A stretch of DNA of 59,626 bases from CAG-303 sp034172985 (lineage in GTDB: Bacteria > Bacillota > Clostridia > Lachnospirales > Lachnospiraceae): NCBI GenBank assembly GCA_034172985.1, contig JAXFDY010000104.1, positions 1-59,626 on the forward strand, read 5' to 3'. A program made the position numbers and the translations under genes. The notes beneath the pieces are model-generated. The model ran no database searches, was not told the origin of the DNA, and saw only the letters and a list, made by a program, of their open reading frames with translations. The first letter of the stretch is position 1. Every line of letters starts with the position of its first letter. Shown piece after piece: positions 44,170 to 52,640 of the stretch.

Positions 44170-45333
44170 TTATAAAAAACAACGGTATTTCTTATTTACC
44201 ATCTTTCTTCCTTTATCGTACAGTATAGAAAACAGATTTGTCCGTGTCATAAGGGATAGTTCCCGGATACTCTTGCCTTTTTGCATCTGTCTGAAAAATT
44301 TACTTCTGAAAATATGGGGCAAAACCGGCCGTCTCGCAGCAGATGCAGGTGGTAAAAGCTGATTGATATCAGCCTGACGGTACACAAGATTTTCATTTAT
44401 TTCATCAAAAAGTTTTTTCCCTTTCTCTGTATGTATGAGCAATACAGAAGTTCCTTTATCATCATCCATCTCCGGCATATAAGATTCCACACCCCACGCA
44501 TCCCCCATAGTAATATCAGAGCAGCGGCTTATTCCTTTGAATTTGCAATGATGACATGATGGTCTCAGACAGATATCACTTAAAAACAACTTCATAAAAG
44601 TATTTTTTTCATAACCCTCCGTATAAACTTTCCCATTCTCAAACTGCATCATAAAAGAATAATGTTTCCATCCAGAAGATTTATGGCGAAAATAAATTTC
44701 TTTGATTTTCGAATGATTCTCTGCCTGTTGCTCATCCAGATATTTCTGCCAGACATTTGCAGAGGGAACACCATGGCAGAGTACATCTGCCGTAATCAGG
44801 TTGTCATATTCTTTTCCTAAATAGTTGTTTATCCCTGCAATCTGACATGCTGTTCCTGTAAAAAGTACTTTTTTCCCGGAATCCAATGCTCTTTTCACTT
44901 TCTCATACACATCACCCATCCTGCTTTGTATATATTTACTTCCGCGCAGCTTATAAAGCTCTTTTTCAGATGAAATACCTATATGATGCACATGAAATGT
45001 CTCATCAAAAGCAGCACCAAAAACCAGCCCATTTTCTGATAGAACTGTTTGTGCCAACAGACTGAAAATACCCCCTGAAGAGCTTTGCAGCCTTGTATGA
45101 ATATCTTCATGATAGGCCACATATGCCAACGGAGTTTCTACCGTCTCGCCTTCCTCTTTCTGCAAAACAGGACAGCATTTTGTACATATTCCGCAATGTA
45201 CACATTCTGACTCCACGACATTCGGATACAGAAAACCTTCTCCATCCATCCTCATCGAAATACAATGTTTTGGGCATAATGATGCACAGGCGCCGCAGCC
45301 ACAGCATGTGCATTTATCCTCAATCCTAATCAT
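44170..45333 (-). CDS. Coenzyme F420 hydrogenase/dehydrogenase beta-subunit-like Fe-S protein
   Basis: The 387-residue protein begins with two [4Fe-4S] motifs (CTCCGCGACASLCP and CVHCGICTKCCP) and continues with the FrhB/FdhB C-terminal domain (SSGGIFSLLAQTVL, LRGSKYIQS, GTACQIAGI, GDAWGVE). Relatives carry flavin and move electrons between ferredoxin and an unknown partner. The start at 45333 has AAAGGAG seven bases upstream; the longer reading runs into the EAL gene. It overlaps the end of the EIIC-EAL gene by eight bases, so the two are coupled. Confidence 0.85.
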   Translation of the reverse strand: MIRIEDKCTCCGCGACASLCPKHCISMRMDGEGFLYPNVVESECVHCGICTKCCPVLQKEEGETVETPLAYVAYHEDIHTRLQSSSGGIFSLLAQTVLSENGLVFGAAFDETFHVHHIGISSEKELYKLRGSKYIQSRMGDVYEKVKRALDSGKKVLFTGTACQIAGINNYLGKEYDNLITADVLCHGVPSANVWQKYLDEQQAENHSKIKEIYFRHKSSGWKHYSFMMQFENGKVYTEGYEKNTFMKLFLSDICLRPSCHHCKFKGISRCSDITMGDAWGVESYMPEMDDDKGTSVLLIHTEKGKKLFDEINENLVYRQADINQLLPPASAARRPVLPHIFRSKFFRQMQKGKSIRELSLMTRTNLFSILYDKGRKMVNKKYRCFL

Positions 45334-47452
45334 CCCTATGCTCCTTTTGTTCCAGTTCCTCCAAAGTAATTGCCGGACTATACAGATACCCCTGATATAA
45401 AGTACACTGATTATTTTCCAGAATCTGTCTCTGTTCTTCCGTTTCCACATATTCAGCCAGAACTTTAATTCCTAAATCTTTAGAAAGTTTTGCAATAGAA
45501 GATACAATCTCTTTTGTTCGTTCATTATCTACAATTGCCCTCGTCATAGAACCATCCAGTTTAACAAGCGTAAATAAGTTTGTCTGCAAATACTTAATAG
45601 AAGTACTTCCCATGGAGAAATCATCGATGGCCAGTCCGTATCCAAGCTCCTTGATTCTTGTAAGCCTTGCAATGAGTTTTTCATTAATGGAAATAGCTGC
45701 CTGCTCCGTAATTTCAATGAAGATACCCCGACAATCCTTTGGATACTTCTTTACCAATTCTCCTAAAAATGTTTCAAACTCATCCTGCTGAATCGTAATC
45801 CCGGTCACATTTACAGATATTTTTCCGTCTTCACCAAGCACCCTGTGAAGCCTTTCTGCATCTCTTATAACTGACCGGAAAACCTGTTTTTCCAGTTCTG
45901 TCAGTTTTCCCGTTTCTTCCGCAATCTTAACAATAAGTGGAGGATATATAAATCCATATAAATCATGTTTCCAACGAAGTAATGCTTCTACACCCACACA
46001 TTTTCCTGTATTGTCATACTGCGGCTGATAATATAAATCCGGAAGATTCTCTAAAAGCTTTGTTTCCAGCTCATCCGCCAGACTGCGGGCTACAGCACCG
46101 CAGGAATCTTTTAATCCCAGTACCTGTACTTCCTGTCTTGCCTCTTCCATTTCTTTTAAAAGCTGAACAAGCCCATTCATTTTTTTCCTTGCATCACGAA
46201 GCATTTCCTTCTCTGACATCCGGATAAACGGACGATAAATCATAACGCCCACAAACAGATTAAAGATCTGCAAAAGGCTTCCCCGAATCGACCCTGTAGC
46301 AATATAACCACTCCATATAATCGGGGTTGTCCATTCTACATTATTTATAGTCACTGGTACAATCCCTATTTCTACCGCCGCAGTACTGATAAGAAGCAGT
46401 ACAATCGGCGTAAGCAAAAATGGAATCAGAAAAACCGGATTAAAAATCACCGGCAATCCAAATGCAAGTATCTCGCTGATATTGAAAAATACCGGAATAG
46501 CCGCCATCTTAGACAGTCTTTTACTGCTTTCGCGTTTTCCGAATATGAACAGTGCAATCAACAGACACATGGCGGTACCGCTGCCACCCATAATTACAAA
46601 TACATCAAAAAATGACTTGCTGAATATTTCTGTTGCCTGTTCCCCGGCCGCTATCAGCTGCTGATTGATTTCAATGGCCGGAACCAAAAGATCCTGACTC
46701 ACCTGCTCCATTACATTGTTTCCATGGATGCCAAAAAACCACATCAGTTGCGTTAACAATTCAAAAAGGAGAGCCGACCATATATTCCGCCCCATTTTAT
46801 TAAACAGGTGTCCAAAACTATTCACGAACAGTTCCTGTAGATTCTGACCTCCCGAAAGGAACACCAGAAAAGCATTAAAGCCTGTCATAATCAGTATGAC
46901 CATGGCAATTGGCAAAAAGGAATGTATCGCAGTGCGAAATGCCTCATCATCTCCCTCTGTAAACAAACGTGTGATCTTTTTACACCTATGATGTATCACA
47001 TCATAAAGCCATGAACTTAACACACCACTTACGATAGCAGTTATCATGCCCGTTACACCAAAATATTCTACTGTAATGGTGTCTCCGGTGATGGCTCCGC
47101 TCAAAATAATAAATGATATCATGGAAGAGAACACTACCCCCAGTAAATGATTCTTATAATCGGAAATCTGAGCTACATAACAGCTAGATACACTTATAGT
47201 CATATAAATGGACAAAAATCCAAACGTGGCTGTATATATCACGGTCAAAAATTTATACAATGCGCCACCACAAAAAGTCATGATAAACTGTTGGTACCCT
47301 TCCAGTGGAAGTGAACGAAACATTAACGAAAATGACCCCACCAGCAAAATCGGTATCAATGTAACCAGACTGCTTCTTATGCAATGTAGCAGTCTGGATT
47401 TTTCTAACTTAACTATGACATTCTGAACCCATTCTTTCAATTTCTCTTTCAC
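45326..47452 (-). CDS. PTS EIIC-like membrane domain fused to an EAL phosphodiesterase
   Basis: The 708-residue protein has an N-terminal lactose/cellobiose-type PTS EIIC domain (about 10-420, about ten helices, with WFFGIHGNNVMEQ, VFFNISEILAFGLPVIFNP and IIWSGYIATG) and a C-terminal EAL domain (about 470-700) with VEALLRW, ISVNVTG, IFIEITE, AIDDFSMGSTS, VKLDGS, LAEYVETEEQ and QGYLYSPA. All usual EAL catalytic residues are present, so cyclic-di-GMP hydrolysis is likely. No IIA or IIB domain is present. I prefer the GTG start at 47452, with GGGAG eight bases upstream. It may report sugar binding to cyclic-di-GMP. Confidence 0.9.
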   Translation of the reverse strand: MKEKLKEWVQNVIVKLEKSRLLHCIRSSLVTLIPILLVGSFSLMFRSLPLEGYQQFIMTFCGGALYKFLTVIYTATFGFLSIYMTISVSSCYVAQISDYKNHLLGVVFSSMISFIILSGAITGDTITVEYFGVTGMITAIVSGVLSSWLYDVIHHRCKKITRLFTEGDDEAFRTAIHSFLPIAMVILIMTGFNAFLVFLSGGQNLQELFVNSFGHLFNKMGRNIWSALLFELLTQLMWFFGIHGNNVMEQVSQDLLVPAIEINQQLIAAGEQATEIFSKSFFDVFVIMGGSGTAMCLLIALFIFGKRESSKRLSKMAAIPVFFNISEILAFGLPVIFNPVFLIPFLLTPIVLLLISTAAVEIGIVPVTINNVEWTTPIIWSGYIATGSIRGSLLQIFNLFVGVMIYRPFIRMSEKEMLRDARKKMNGLVQLLKEMEEARQEVQVLGLKDSCGAVARSLADELETKLLENLPDLYYQPQYDNTGKCVGVEALLRWKHDLYGFIYPPLIVKIAEETGKLTELEKQVFRSVIRDAERLHRVLGEDGKISVNVTGITIQQDEFETFLGELVKKYPKDCRGIFIEITEQAAISINEKLIARLTRIKELGYGLAIDDFSMGSTSIKYLQTNLFTLVKLDGSMTRAIVDNERTKEIVSSIAKLSKDLGIKVLAEYVETEEQRQILENNQCTLYQGYLYSPAITLEELEQKEHRDD

Positions 47453-47539
47453 GAAGCTCTCTCCCATATCATTTAATTTAACAATTCTTGAGTCCTATTG
47501 TACCACGTATTTACAATTTTTTCTATGATAAAATGAAAG

Positions 47540-49132
47540 TCACTTCAATATTTCTGCCAAATCCTGTTCCGGTGTAGTCGTTGGATGAATCCCAAAGTTC
47601 CTCACCAGATAATCAGCTACATTCGCAGACAAAAATGCCGGAAGGGTAGGTCCTAGATAAATATTCTTAATTCCCAGATGAAGCAGTGTCAGCAGAATGC
47701 AGACTGCCTTCTGTTCATACCATGACAATACCAATGTCAATGGCAGATCATTGACGCCACAATCAAATGCTTCCGCCAACGCAACCGCAACTTTGATTGC
47801 ACTATAGGCATCATTACATTGTCCCATATCCATGATTCTCGGCAATCCGCCAATCGTTCCCAAATCCAGATCATTGAAACGAAACTTGCCACATGCCAGA
47901 GTGAGAACTGCTGTTTTCTCCGGTATTTGCTTTACAAACTCTGTATAATAATTTCTTCCCATACGGGCACCATCACAGCCACCCACCAGAAAAATATGAC
48001 TCAAATCTCCAGTTTTCACTGCATTGATAACTGTTTCTGCCACAGACAAAACTGCGTGATGACCAAATCCGGTAGTCACTGTTTCACCGCCATTGATACC
48101 CGTAAATTGTTTATCTGTATCAAAGCCTCCCAGTTCCAGTGCTTTTGCAATAACAGGTGTAAAATCCTTCTCATCTCCTATATGCACCATACCCGGAAAA
48201 GATACCATCTCCGTAGTAAACACCCTGTCAGCATAACTATCCTTAGGTGGCATCAGGCAATTTGTTGTAAAGAGCACCGGTGCCGGAAGATTTTCAAACT
48301 CTTTCTGCTGATTCTGCCATGCAGTGCCAAAGTTTCCTTTGAGATGATCATATTTCTTAAATTTCGGATAAGCATGGGCCGGCAACATTTCTCCATGGGT
48401 ATAAACATTAATTCCTTTCCCTTCTGTCTGTTCCAGCAACAGTTGAAGGTCTCTTAAATCGTGTCCCGAAATAACGATGAACGGGCCTTTTTCTACTTTT
48501 AAAGACACCTCTGAAGGAACAGGATGTCCATAAGTTTCTGTGTTTGCCTTGTCTAAAAGTGCCATACATTTGAGGTTGATTTTCCCTACTTTCATCACAA
48601 TAGGTAAAAGTTGTTCCATATCAAGATCCTCACCTACAGCAAACAATCCCTCGTAAAAGAAATCGTTCACTTCTTGGTCAGAATATCCCAGTACCAGCGC
48701 ATGATATGCATAGGCTGCAATACCTTTCAAGCCAAATAAAATCAATGATTTCAGGGAACGAATATCCTCATCATCGGTCCAGAGTCCGTTCATATCGTAT
48801 TCATCATTTCTTCCACATGGAGATTCGCAGACACTGCATTCGGAAATAAATGTTTCTCTTTCCCTTCTGACTGCATCTATTTGAGACAGAATCGTTTCTT
48901 CATTAAAATTTACATTTGTCAGAGTGGTAAACAATCCTTCAATCATGACTTTGTGGGTGGAGTCTTTCAGCTGATGACCATCAGTGGCCCTGGCAAGTCC
49001 TATTAACGCCCCAACAAGTTCATCTTGCAGTTTTGCAACATGGGCATTCTTACCACATACACCCATTTTTCCCGTACAGCCGCTGCATCCTGCAGTCTGC
49101 TCACACTGAAAACAAAACATTTTATCACTCAT
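47540..49132 (-). CDS. hcp: Hybrid-cluster protein (hydroxylamine/NO reductase)
   Basis: The 530-residue enzyme carries a [4Fe-4S] cluster bound by N-terminal cysteines (MFCFQCEQTAGCSGCTGKMG) and a hybrid Fe-S-O cluster in the C-terminal part (CDGARMGRNYYTEF, TLACGKFRFND). Hcp reduces nitric oxide or hydroxylamine and is a nitrosative stress defence in anaerobes. It overlaps the ferredoxin gene by one base (TAATG), giving tight coupling. Its likely electron donor is this ferredoxin-like partner. Confidence 0.95.
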   Translation of the reverse strand: MSDKMFCFQCEQTAGCSGCTGKMGVCGKNAHVAKLQDELVGALIGLARATDGHQLKDSTHKVMIEGLFTTLTNVNFNEETILSQIDAVRRERETFISECSVCESPCGRNDEYDMNGLWTDDEDIRSLKSLILFGLKGIAAYAYHALVLGYSDQEVNDFFYEGLFAVGEDLDMEQLLPIVMKVGKINLKCMALLDKANTETYGHPVPSEVSLKVEKGPFIVISGHDLRDLQLLLEQTEGKGINVYTHGEMLPAHAYPKFKKYDHLKGNFGTAWQNQQKEFENLPAPVLFTTNCLMPPKDSYADRVFTTEMVSFPGMVHIGDEKDFTPVIAKALELGGFDTDKQFTGINGGETVTTGFGHHAVLSVAETVINAVKTGDLSHIFLVGGCDGARMGRNYYTEFVKQIPEKTAVLTLACGKFRFNDLDLGTIGGLPRIMDMGQCNDAYSAIKVAVALAEAFDCGVNDLPLTLVLSWYEQKAVCILLTLLHLGIKNIYLGPTLPAFLSANVADYLVRNFGIHPTTTPEQDLAEILK

Positions 49133-49734
49133 TACAATCTCTCCTCTACTCTTTCTAAAATACTTCCGTCAGTTGCAATTGTCACTACATTCCATGGAAT
49201 CACTTTTCCGCTATTCTGCAATGCTGTTTTTACAGCGGCTTCCATTCCCCCACAGCAAGGTACTTCCATCCGCACTACTGTAACACTTCGGATTTCATTG
49301 TTCCGAATGATTTCAGTAAGTTTGATAGCATAATCCTCATGGTCCAGTTTAGGACACCCCACTAATGTAACGCGTTCCTTGATAAAATTCTGATAAAAAT
49401 CCTTGCAGACATATGCAGTACAATCGGCTGCTACCAATAGCTTTGCTCCATCAAACCACGGGGCATTCACAGATGACAGTTTGATCTGTACCGGCCACTG
49501 TCGCAATTGGGATAAAACTGCTGCTTCATTGTAGGCGGCTGCCTCCCTCTCTACAAATGAGATTGCTCCTGTCGGGCAGGCTGGCAGACAATTTCCCAGA
49601 CCGTCGCAATAGTCCTCTCTAAGCAGCTTTGCTTTACCATCCACCAAACCGATGGCTCCCTCATGACAGGCTGTGGCACAAGCGCCACAACCATTACATT
49701 TTTCTTCATCTATTTCTATAATTTTGCGAATCAT
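49132..49734 (-). CDS. 4Fe-4S ferredoxin-type partner of Hcp
   Basis: The 200-residue protein has two [4Fe-4S] motifs (CNGCGACATACHEGAI, CDGLGNCLPACPTGAI) and a C-terminal domain with VAADCTAYVC, LVGCPKLD and EVPCCGGMEAAV. The start at 49734 has GGAGG seven bases upstream, while the ATG at 49740 is too close. It probably passes electrons to Hcp. The promoter region holds a palindrome at 49803-49820. Confidence 0.85.
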   Translation of the reverse strand: MIRKIIEIDEEKCNGCGACATACHEGAIGLVDGKAKLLREDYCDGLGNCLPACPTGAISFVEREAAAYNEAAVLSQLRQWPVQIKLSSVNAPWFDGAKLLVAADCTAYVCKDFYQNFIKERVTLVGCPKLDHEDYAIKLTEIIRNNEIRSVTVVRMEVPCCGGMEAAVKTALQNSGKVIPWNVVTIATDGSILERVEERL

Positions 49735-49777
49735 AGTCATTCCTCCATTTCTTTATCTGATAGGTTTTTGCGAGTTT

Positions 49778-49820
49778 ATTTTAATTTACTTCCGGAGAAA
49801 TGTCTGTTGAAAATTCAACA
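49778..49820 (-). promoter_or_regulatory. Promoter and Rex-like operator of the hcp operon
   Basis: On the minus strand CAGACA (49801-49806), 17 bp and TAAAAT (49778-49783) form a weak promoter. TTGTTGAATTTTCAACAG overlaps and precedes the -35 (49803-49820); it is palindromic and close to the Rex consensus TTGTTAA-N4-TTAACAA (11 of 14 positions). The regulator is not identified here. Confidence 0.5.
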
Positions 49821-49831
49821 AAATAATTTTA

Positions 49832-49868
49832 AAAAAAATATCGCTGTAGGCAATGCCTACAGCGATTT
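49832..49868 (-). terminator. Terminator of the flagellin gene
   Basis: ATCGCTGTAGGC and GCCTACAGCGAT form a 12-bp perfect stem (49840-49865), followed by eight T on the minus strand. It is about 75 bp after the flagellin stop codon. Confidence 0.92.
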
Positions 49869-49940
49869 ATGATTTTACTATAAGTTGATTTCAGGGGCAA
49901 AAGCTGCACTTTTAGGCTCATGTTTTGTGGGACTCATAAT

Positions 49941-51569
49941 TTACTGTAATAATGAAAGTACGCCCTGAGTAGACTGATTTGCCTGTGCAAGCATAGACTG
50001 TCCTGCCTGTGCAAGAATGTTGTTCTTGCTGTATTCAACCATAGTATCAGCCATATCTGTGTCACGAATGCTTGATTCTGCTGTCTGGGTATTTTCAGCA
50101 GCTGTATCAAGATTTGCAATGGTATGCTCCAGACGATTCTGTACCGCACCCAATTCACTTCTCTGTCCAGATACCTTCTTAATTGCCTCATCAATCGTAG
50201 TAGTAGCTTTCTGTGCTCCACTTTGTGTACTTAAATCAACCTTATTTCCCGCTACACCGAGTGCTTCTGCACTCATATTATCAATACCGAAGTTCATGGT
50301 CTGTCCTTCATTGGCACCAATCTGAAGTGTCATGCCGCCATTCGGTCCTGATTTTACCGCTGCAGTGCTTAATCCAAGGGCATTTGCCACATCTCCATCA
50401 AGGAACGAAATACTTCCGGATGGGCTGCTGATTACCAAACGTCCCTCATTTGTCGCTTCCACAGTGACATCTTCCAAATATCCTTCATCACCAGAAACCT
50501 TATTTGTGTTAGCAGTAGCAAGAGCTGCATTGATTGCAGTCTGTAATGTAGAAGCTGCTGTATCCATATCTGTTGTATTTCCTGTGATTGCGGCTCCTAA
50601 TGTTCCTGTCACAACCTGTCCATCAATTTCAAATGAAAACTTAGTGGCATTTGCTAACGTATCCCCATTATAAATGGTTGTTCCCGCTGTTTTTGCTCCC
50701 ACAGTTCCTGTTGCACCAGTGACCATTTTTCCAATATAGCCAGTATTTATTCCTGTAGTAATATTAGCATCCTTTCCCGTACTCTGGGATTTAATGGTAA
50801 AGGTTCCGTCTCCGTTAGATTTTACCGAAATATCTTCCAAATCATATACTGTCTTACTGATTGCATCATTAATGGTCTTTTCCATAATCTCTGCAGCCTT
50901 CTTTGCATCATCTGCAGTATAATTTGTATTCAGTGTTCCATCCCATTTTTTCTTTAATGCAGTCTGATCCTCCGCGGAAAGCTTTGTCCATTCTACCTTA
51001 ACATCAACACCATCGATATTCATTGTTTCATCTGCAAGTGCAAATGATGACATATCTGTCGCTGTTGTTGTAACAGATGGTGCCGTTGTCTTCGCCACAA
51101 TTCCCCCGATTGTACTATTTCCACTTGTAGATACTCCCTCCGGCCCTGCCAGAGATCCATCCAACAACTTCATGGTGTTAAATTCTGTAGTCTCAGAGAT
51201 TCTTGTGAGTTCTTCCTGTAACTGTGCAATTTCATTCTGCACTGCTTCTCTGTCATCATCAGTCTCCGTACCATTTGCAGCCTGAACTGATAATTCTCTC
51301 ATTCTCTGTAAAATTGAATGTGACTCATTCAATGCACCTTCTGCAGTCTGAATCAAAGAAATACCATCCTGTGCGTTTGACGATGCCTTATCAAGGCCTC
51401 TAATCTGACTTCTCATTTTTTCTGAAATAGAAAGTCCTGCTGCATCATCTGCCGCACGATTAATTCTGTAACCGGAAGACAATTTTTCTGTTGCCTTTGC
51501 CTGTTGTTTTGTTGTTACTGATAACATTCTGTTCGCATTCATAGCGGACATATTGTGCTGTACTACCAT
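49941..51569 (-). CDS. fliC: Flagellin
   Basis: The 542-residue protein has complete conserved ends: N-terminal NMSAMNANRMLSVTTKQQAK and SSGYRINRAADDAAGLSISE, the TLR5-type stretch LQRMRELSVQAANGT, and C-terminal RLEHTIANLDTAAENTQTAE and VEYSKNNILAQAGQSMLAQA. The middle (about 150-440) is variable, alanine/threonine-rich and surface exposed. AGGAGG lies before the ATG. The leader carries a GGA hairpin fit for CsrA control. No sigma-28 promoter lies between csrA and this gene; the one found is in the recombinase cassette. Confidence 0.97.
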   Translation of the reverse strand: MVVQHNMSAMNANRMLSVTTKQQAKATEKLSSGYRINRAADDAAGLSISEKMRSQIRGLDKASSNAQDGISLIQTAEGALNESHSILQRMRELSVQAANGTETDDDREAVQNEIAQLQEELTRISETTEFNTMKLLDGSLAGPEGVSTSGNSTIGGIVAKTTAPSVTTTATDMSSFALADETMNIDGVDVKVEWTKLSAEDQTALKKKWDGTLNTNYTADDAKKAAEIMEKTINDAISKTVYDLEDISVKSNGDGTFTIKSQSTGKDANITTGINTGYIGKMVTGATGTVGAKTAGTTIYNGDTLANATKFSFEIDGQVVTGTLGAAITGNTTDMDTAASTLQTAINAALATANTNKVSGDEGYLEDVTVEATNEGRLVISSPSGSISFLDGDVANALGLSTAAVKSGPNGGMTLQIGANEGQTMNFGIDNMSAEALGVAGNKVDLSTQSGAQKATTTIDEAIKKVSGQRSELGAVQNRLEHTIANLDTAAENTQTAESSIRDTDMADTMVEYSKNNILAQAGQSMLAQANQSTQGVLSLLQ

Positions 51570-51576
51570 AAATATT

Positions 51577-51611
51577 ACCTCCTTGTGTTTCTCTCATGCA
51601 AATCCGTTTGC
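51577..51611 (-). promoter_or_regulatory. Two CsrA-type binding sites in the flagellin leader
   Basis: On the minus strand a hairpin GCAAA-CGGA-TTTGC (51598-51611) displays GGA in its loop, and a second AAGGA is the ribosome binding site (AAGGAGGT, 51577-51584). This arrangement matches the two CsrA sites of the Bacillus hag leader. Confidence 0.65.
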
Positions 51612-51705
51612 CGAGTTGTAAATAATAGTTCTTTTATTTATAATAATCTGTGGATAAACGTACAGAAGGGCCCTTTTTCTGTCTCTGCTTATCTACAGTT
51701 CATTA

Positions 51706-51894
51706 TCATTTCTCACTGTCCTTTGGCAAATTGCGTTCTGCCCGTTTTTGAATGGCTTTGCCTCTGGCAATCTTTACTTCCTTGGGTGCTTCTATCATGA
51801 CCCTCATATTTTTCTGGCTTCCACCGAGGAATACAATCCGAATATCCTCATTAATCTGAATATAATCCTCAATCCCTACAGTAAGTCTTAACAT
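51706..51894 (-). CDS. csrA: Carbon storage regulator CsrA (divergent)
   Basis: The 62-residue protein is CsrA-like: MLRLTVGIEDYIQINEDIRI and RVMIEAPKEVKIARGKAIQK align with the usual family ends, and IEAPKEV is exact. The usual LSRK start with its basic residues is replaced by LTVGIED, but the RNA-binding arginine after APKEV is kept. CsrA represses flagellin translation in Bacillus by covering the ribosome binding site. It lies immediately upstream of fliC in the same orientation. FliW is not in the window. Confidence 0.85.
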   Translation of the reverse strand: MLRLTVGIEDYIQINEDIRIVFLGGSQKNMRVMIEAPKEVKIARGKAIQKRAERNLPKDSEK

Positions 51895-51933
51895 CCTTGT
51901 TCCTCACCTTCCTCTTTTTTACCGCTTATTCCA

Positions 51934-51968
51934 CGAATGCAACATATTATGTTATTGTGTTGCATTCG
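51934..51968 (+). repeat. Left recombination site of the recombinase cassette
   Basis: Two 11-bp arms, CGAATGCAACA (51934-51944) and TGTTGCATTCG (51958-51968), surround a 13-bp asymmetric spacer TATTATGTTATTG. The right site at 52679-52713 carries the same arms and the reverse complement of this spacer with one mismatch. The arm-spacer-arm design is that of a tyrosine recombinase core site. Confidence 0.85.
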
Positions 51969-51978
51969 AATCTTTAAA

Positions 51979-52011
51979 CAGGTGTTTGCAGAAATACTTC
52001 GCAAACACCTG
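51979..52011 (+). promoter_or_regulatory. Hairpin between the left site and the recombinase gene
   Basis: CAGGTGTTTGC pairs perfectly with GCAAACACCTG, with inner GAA/TTC and a four-base loop. No T-run follows, so it is more likely an operator, an accessory site or a leader structure than a terminator. Confidence 0.5.
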
Positions 52012-52040
52012 AATATTTAAATATAGAAAGGACTTTTGAT

Positions 52041-52622
52041 ATGAACATGACACAACCTATCAGGGACGAAAAAAGACTTCAGTTATTCAAACACTATTAC
52101 GCAACGATGGAACCCAACGTCAGAAATCAGGCCATGATTGTATTAGGTCTGAATACAGCTCTTCGCATTAACGATATTCTTCATATCACATGGAGAAATA
52201 TTTTTGATTTTGAAAATGAGAAAATAAAAGATCATTTGAACATTAAAGAAAGAAAAACCGGCAAACAAAACCGCATCGCCATCAATCAGCAGAGCAAAGA
52301 CGCACTGATGCTGTTATTGGATGGTCAGAAGCCGGTGATACCAGAAGGCTATCTGTTTCAAAGCCGCAAGGGCTGCAACCAGCCGCTCAGCAGATCCCAG
52401 GCATACCGCATTGTAAAGAAAGCTGCTGTATATGCAGGATACCCGGAATCCGTCAGCTGCCATTCTCTCAGAAAAACCTTCGGCTACTACGCATGGCAGC
52501 AAGGCGCCGCACCGGCAGTACTGATGAGTATTTATAATCATTCCTCTTATCAGATTACAAAAAGATATCTTGGCATCGAGCAGGATGACAAAGATTCTGT
52601 CTTTTTAAATATAAAAATATAA
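52041..52622 (+). CDS. Minimal tyrosine recombinase
   Basis: The 193-residue protein consists only of the catalytic domain of the phage integrase family. Active-site residues are R42 (ALRINDIL), a lysine in the ERKTGK beta-turn (72 or 75), H141 and R144 (CHSLRKTF), H167 (YNHSS) and nucleophile Y176 (KRYLGI). The N-terminal core-binding domain (usually about 100 residues) is absent, as in FimB/FimE-type invertases of about 200 residues. GAAAGGAC lies before the ATG. It lies between the two inverted sites and probably acts on them. Confidence 0.92.
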   Translation: MNMTQPIRDEKRLQLFKHYYATMEPNVRNQAMIVLGLNTALRINDILHITWRNIFDFENEKIKDHLNIKERKTGKQNRIAINQQSKDALMLLLDGQKPVIPEGYLFQSRKGCNQPLSRSQAYRIVKKAAVYAGYPESVSCHSLRKTFGYYAWQQGAAPAVLMSIYNHSSYQITKRYLGIEQDDKDSVFLNIKI

Positions 52623-52640
52623 AAAATTTCAAAAAAAGTC

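Noticed and set aside
44170..45333. True coenzyme F420 hydrogenase subunit
   Set aside because: Only the beta-subunit-like family is present; there are no F420 or hydrogenase catalytic subunits nearby, and the family is common in non-methanogens.
51652..51685. ACAGAA/TTCTGT hairpin between csrA and fliC as a terminator
   Set aside because: The stem is followed by ACGTTTATCC rather than a T-run, so it should not stop transcription from csrA into fliC.
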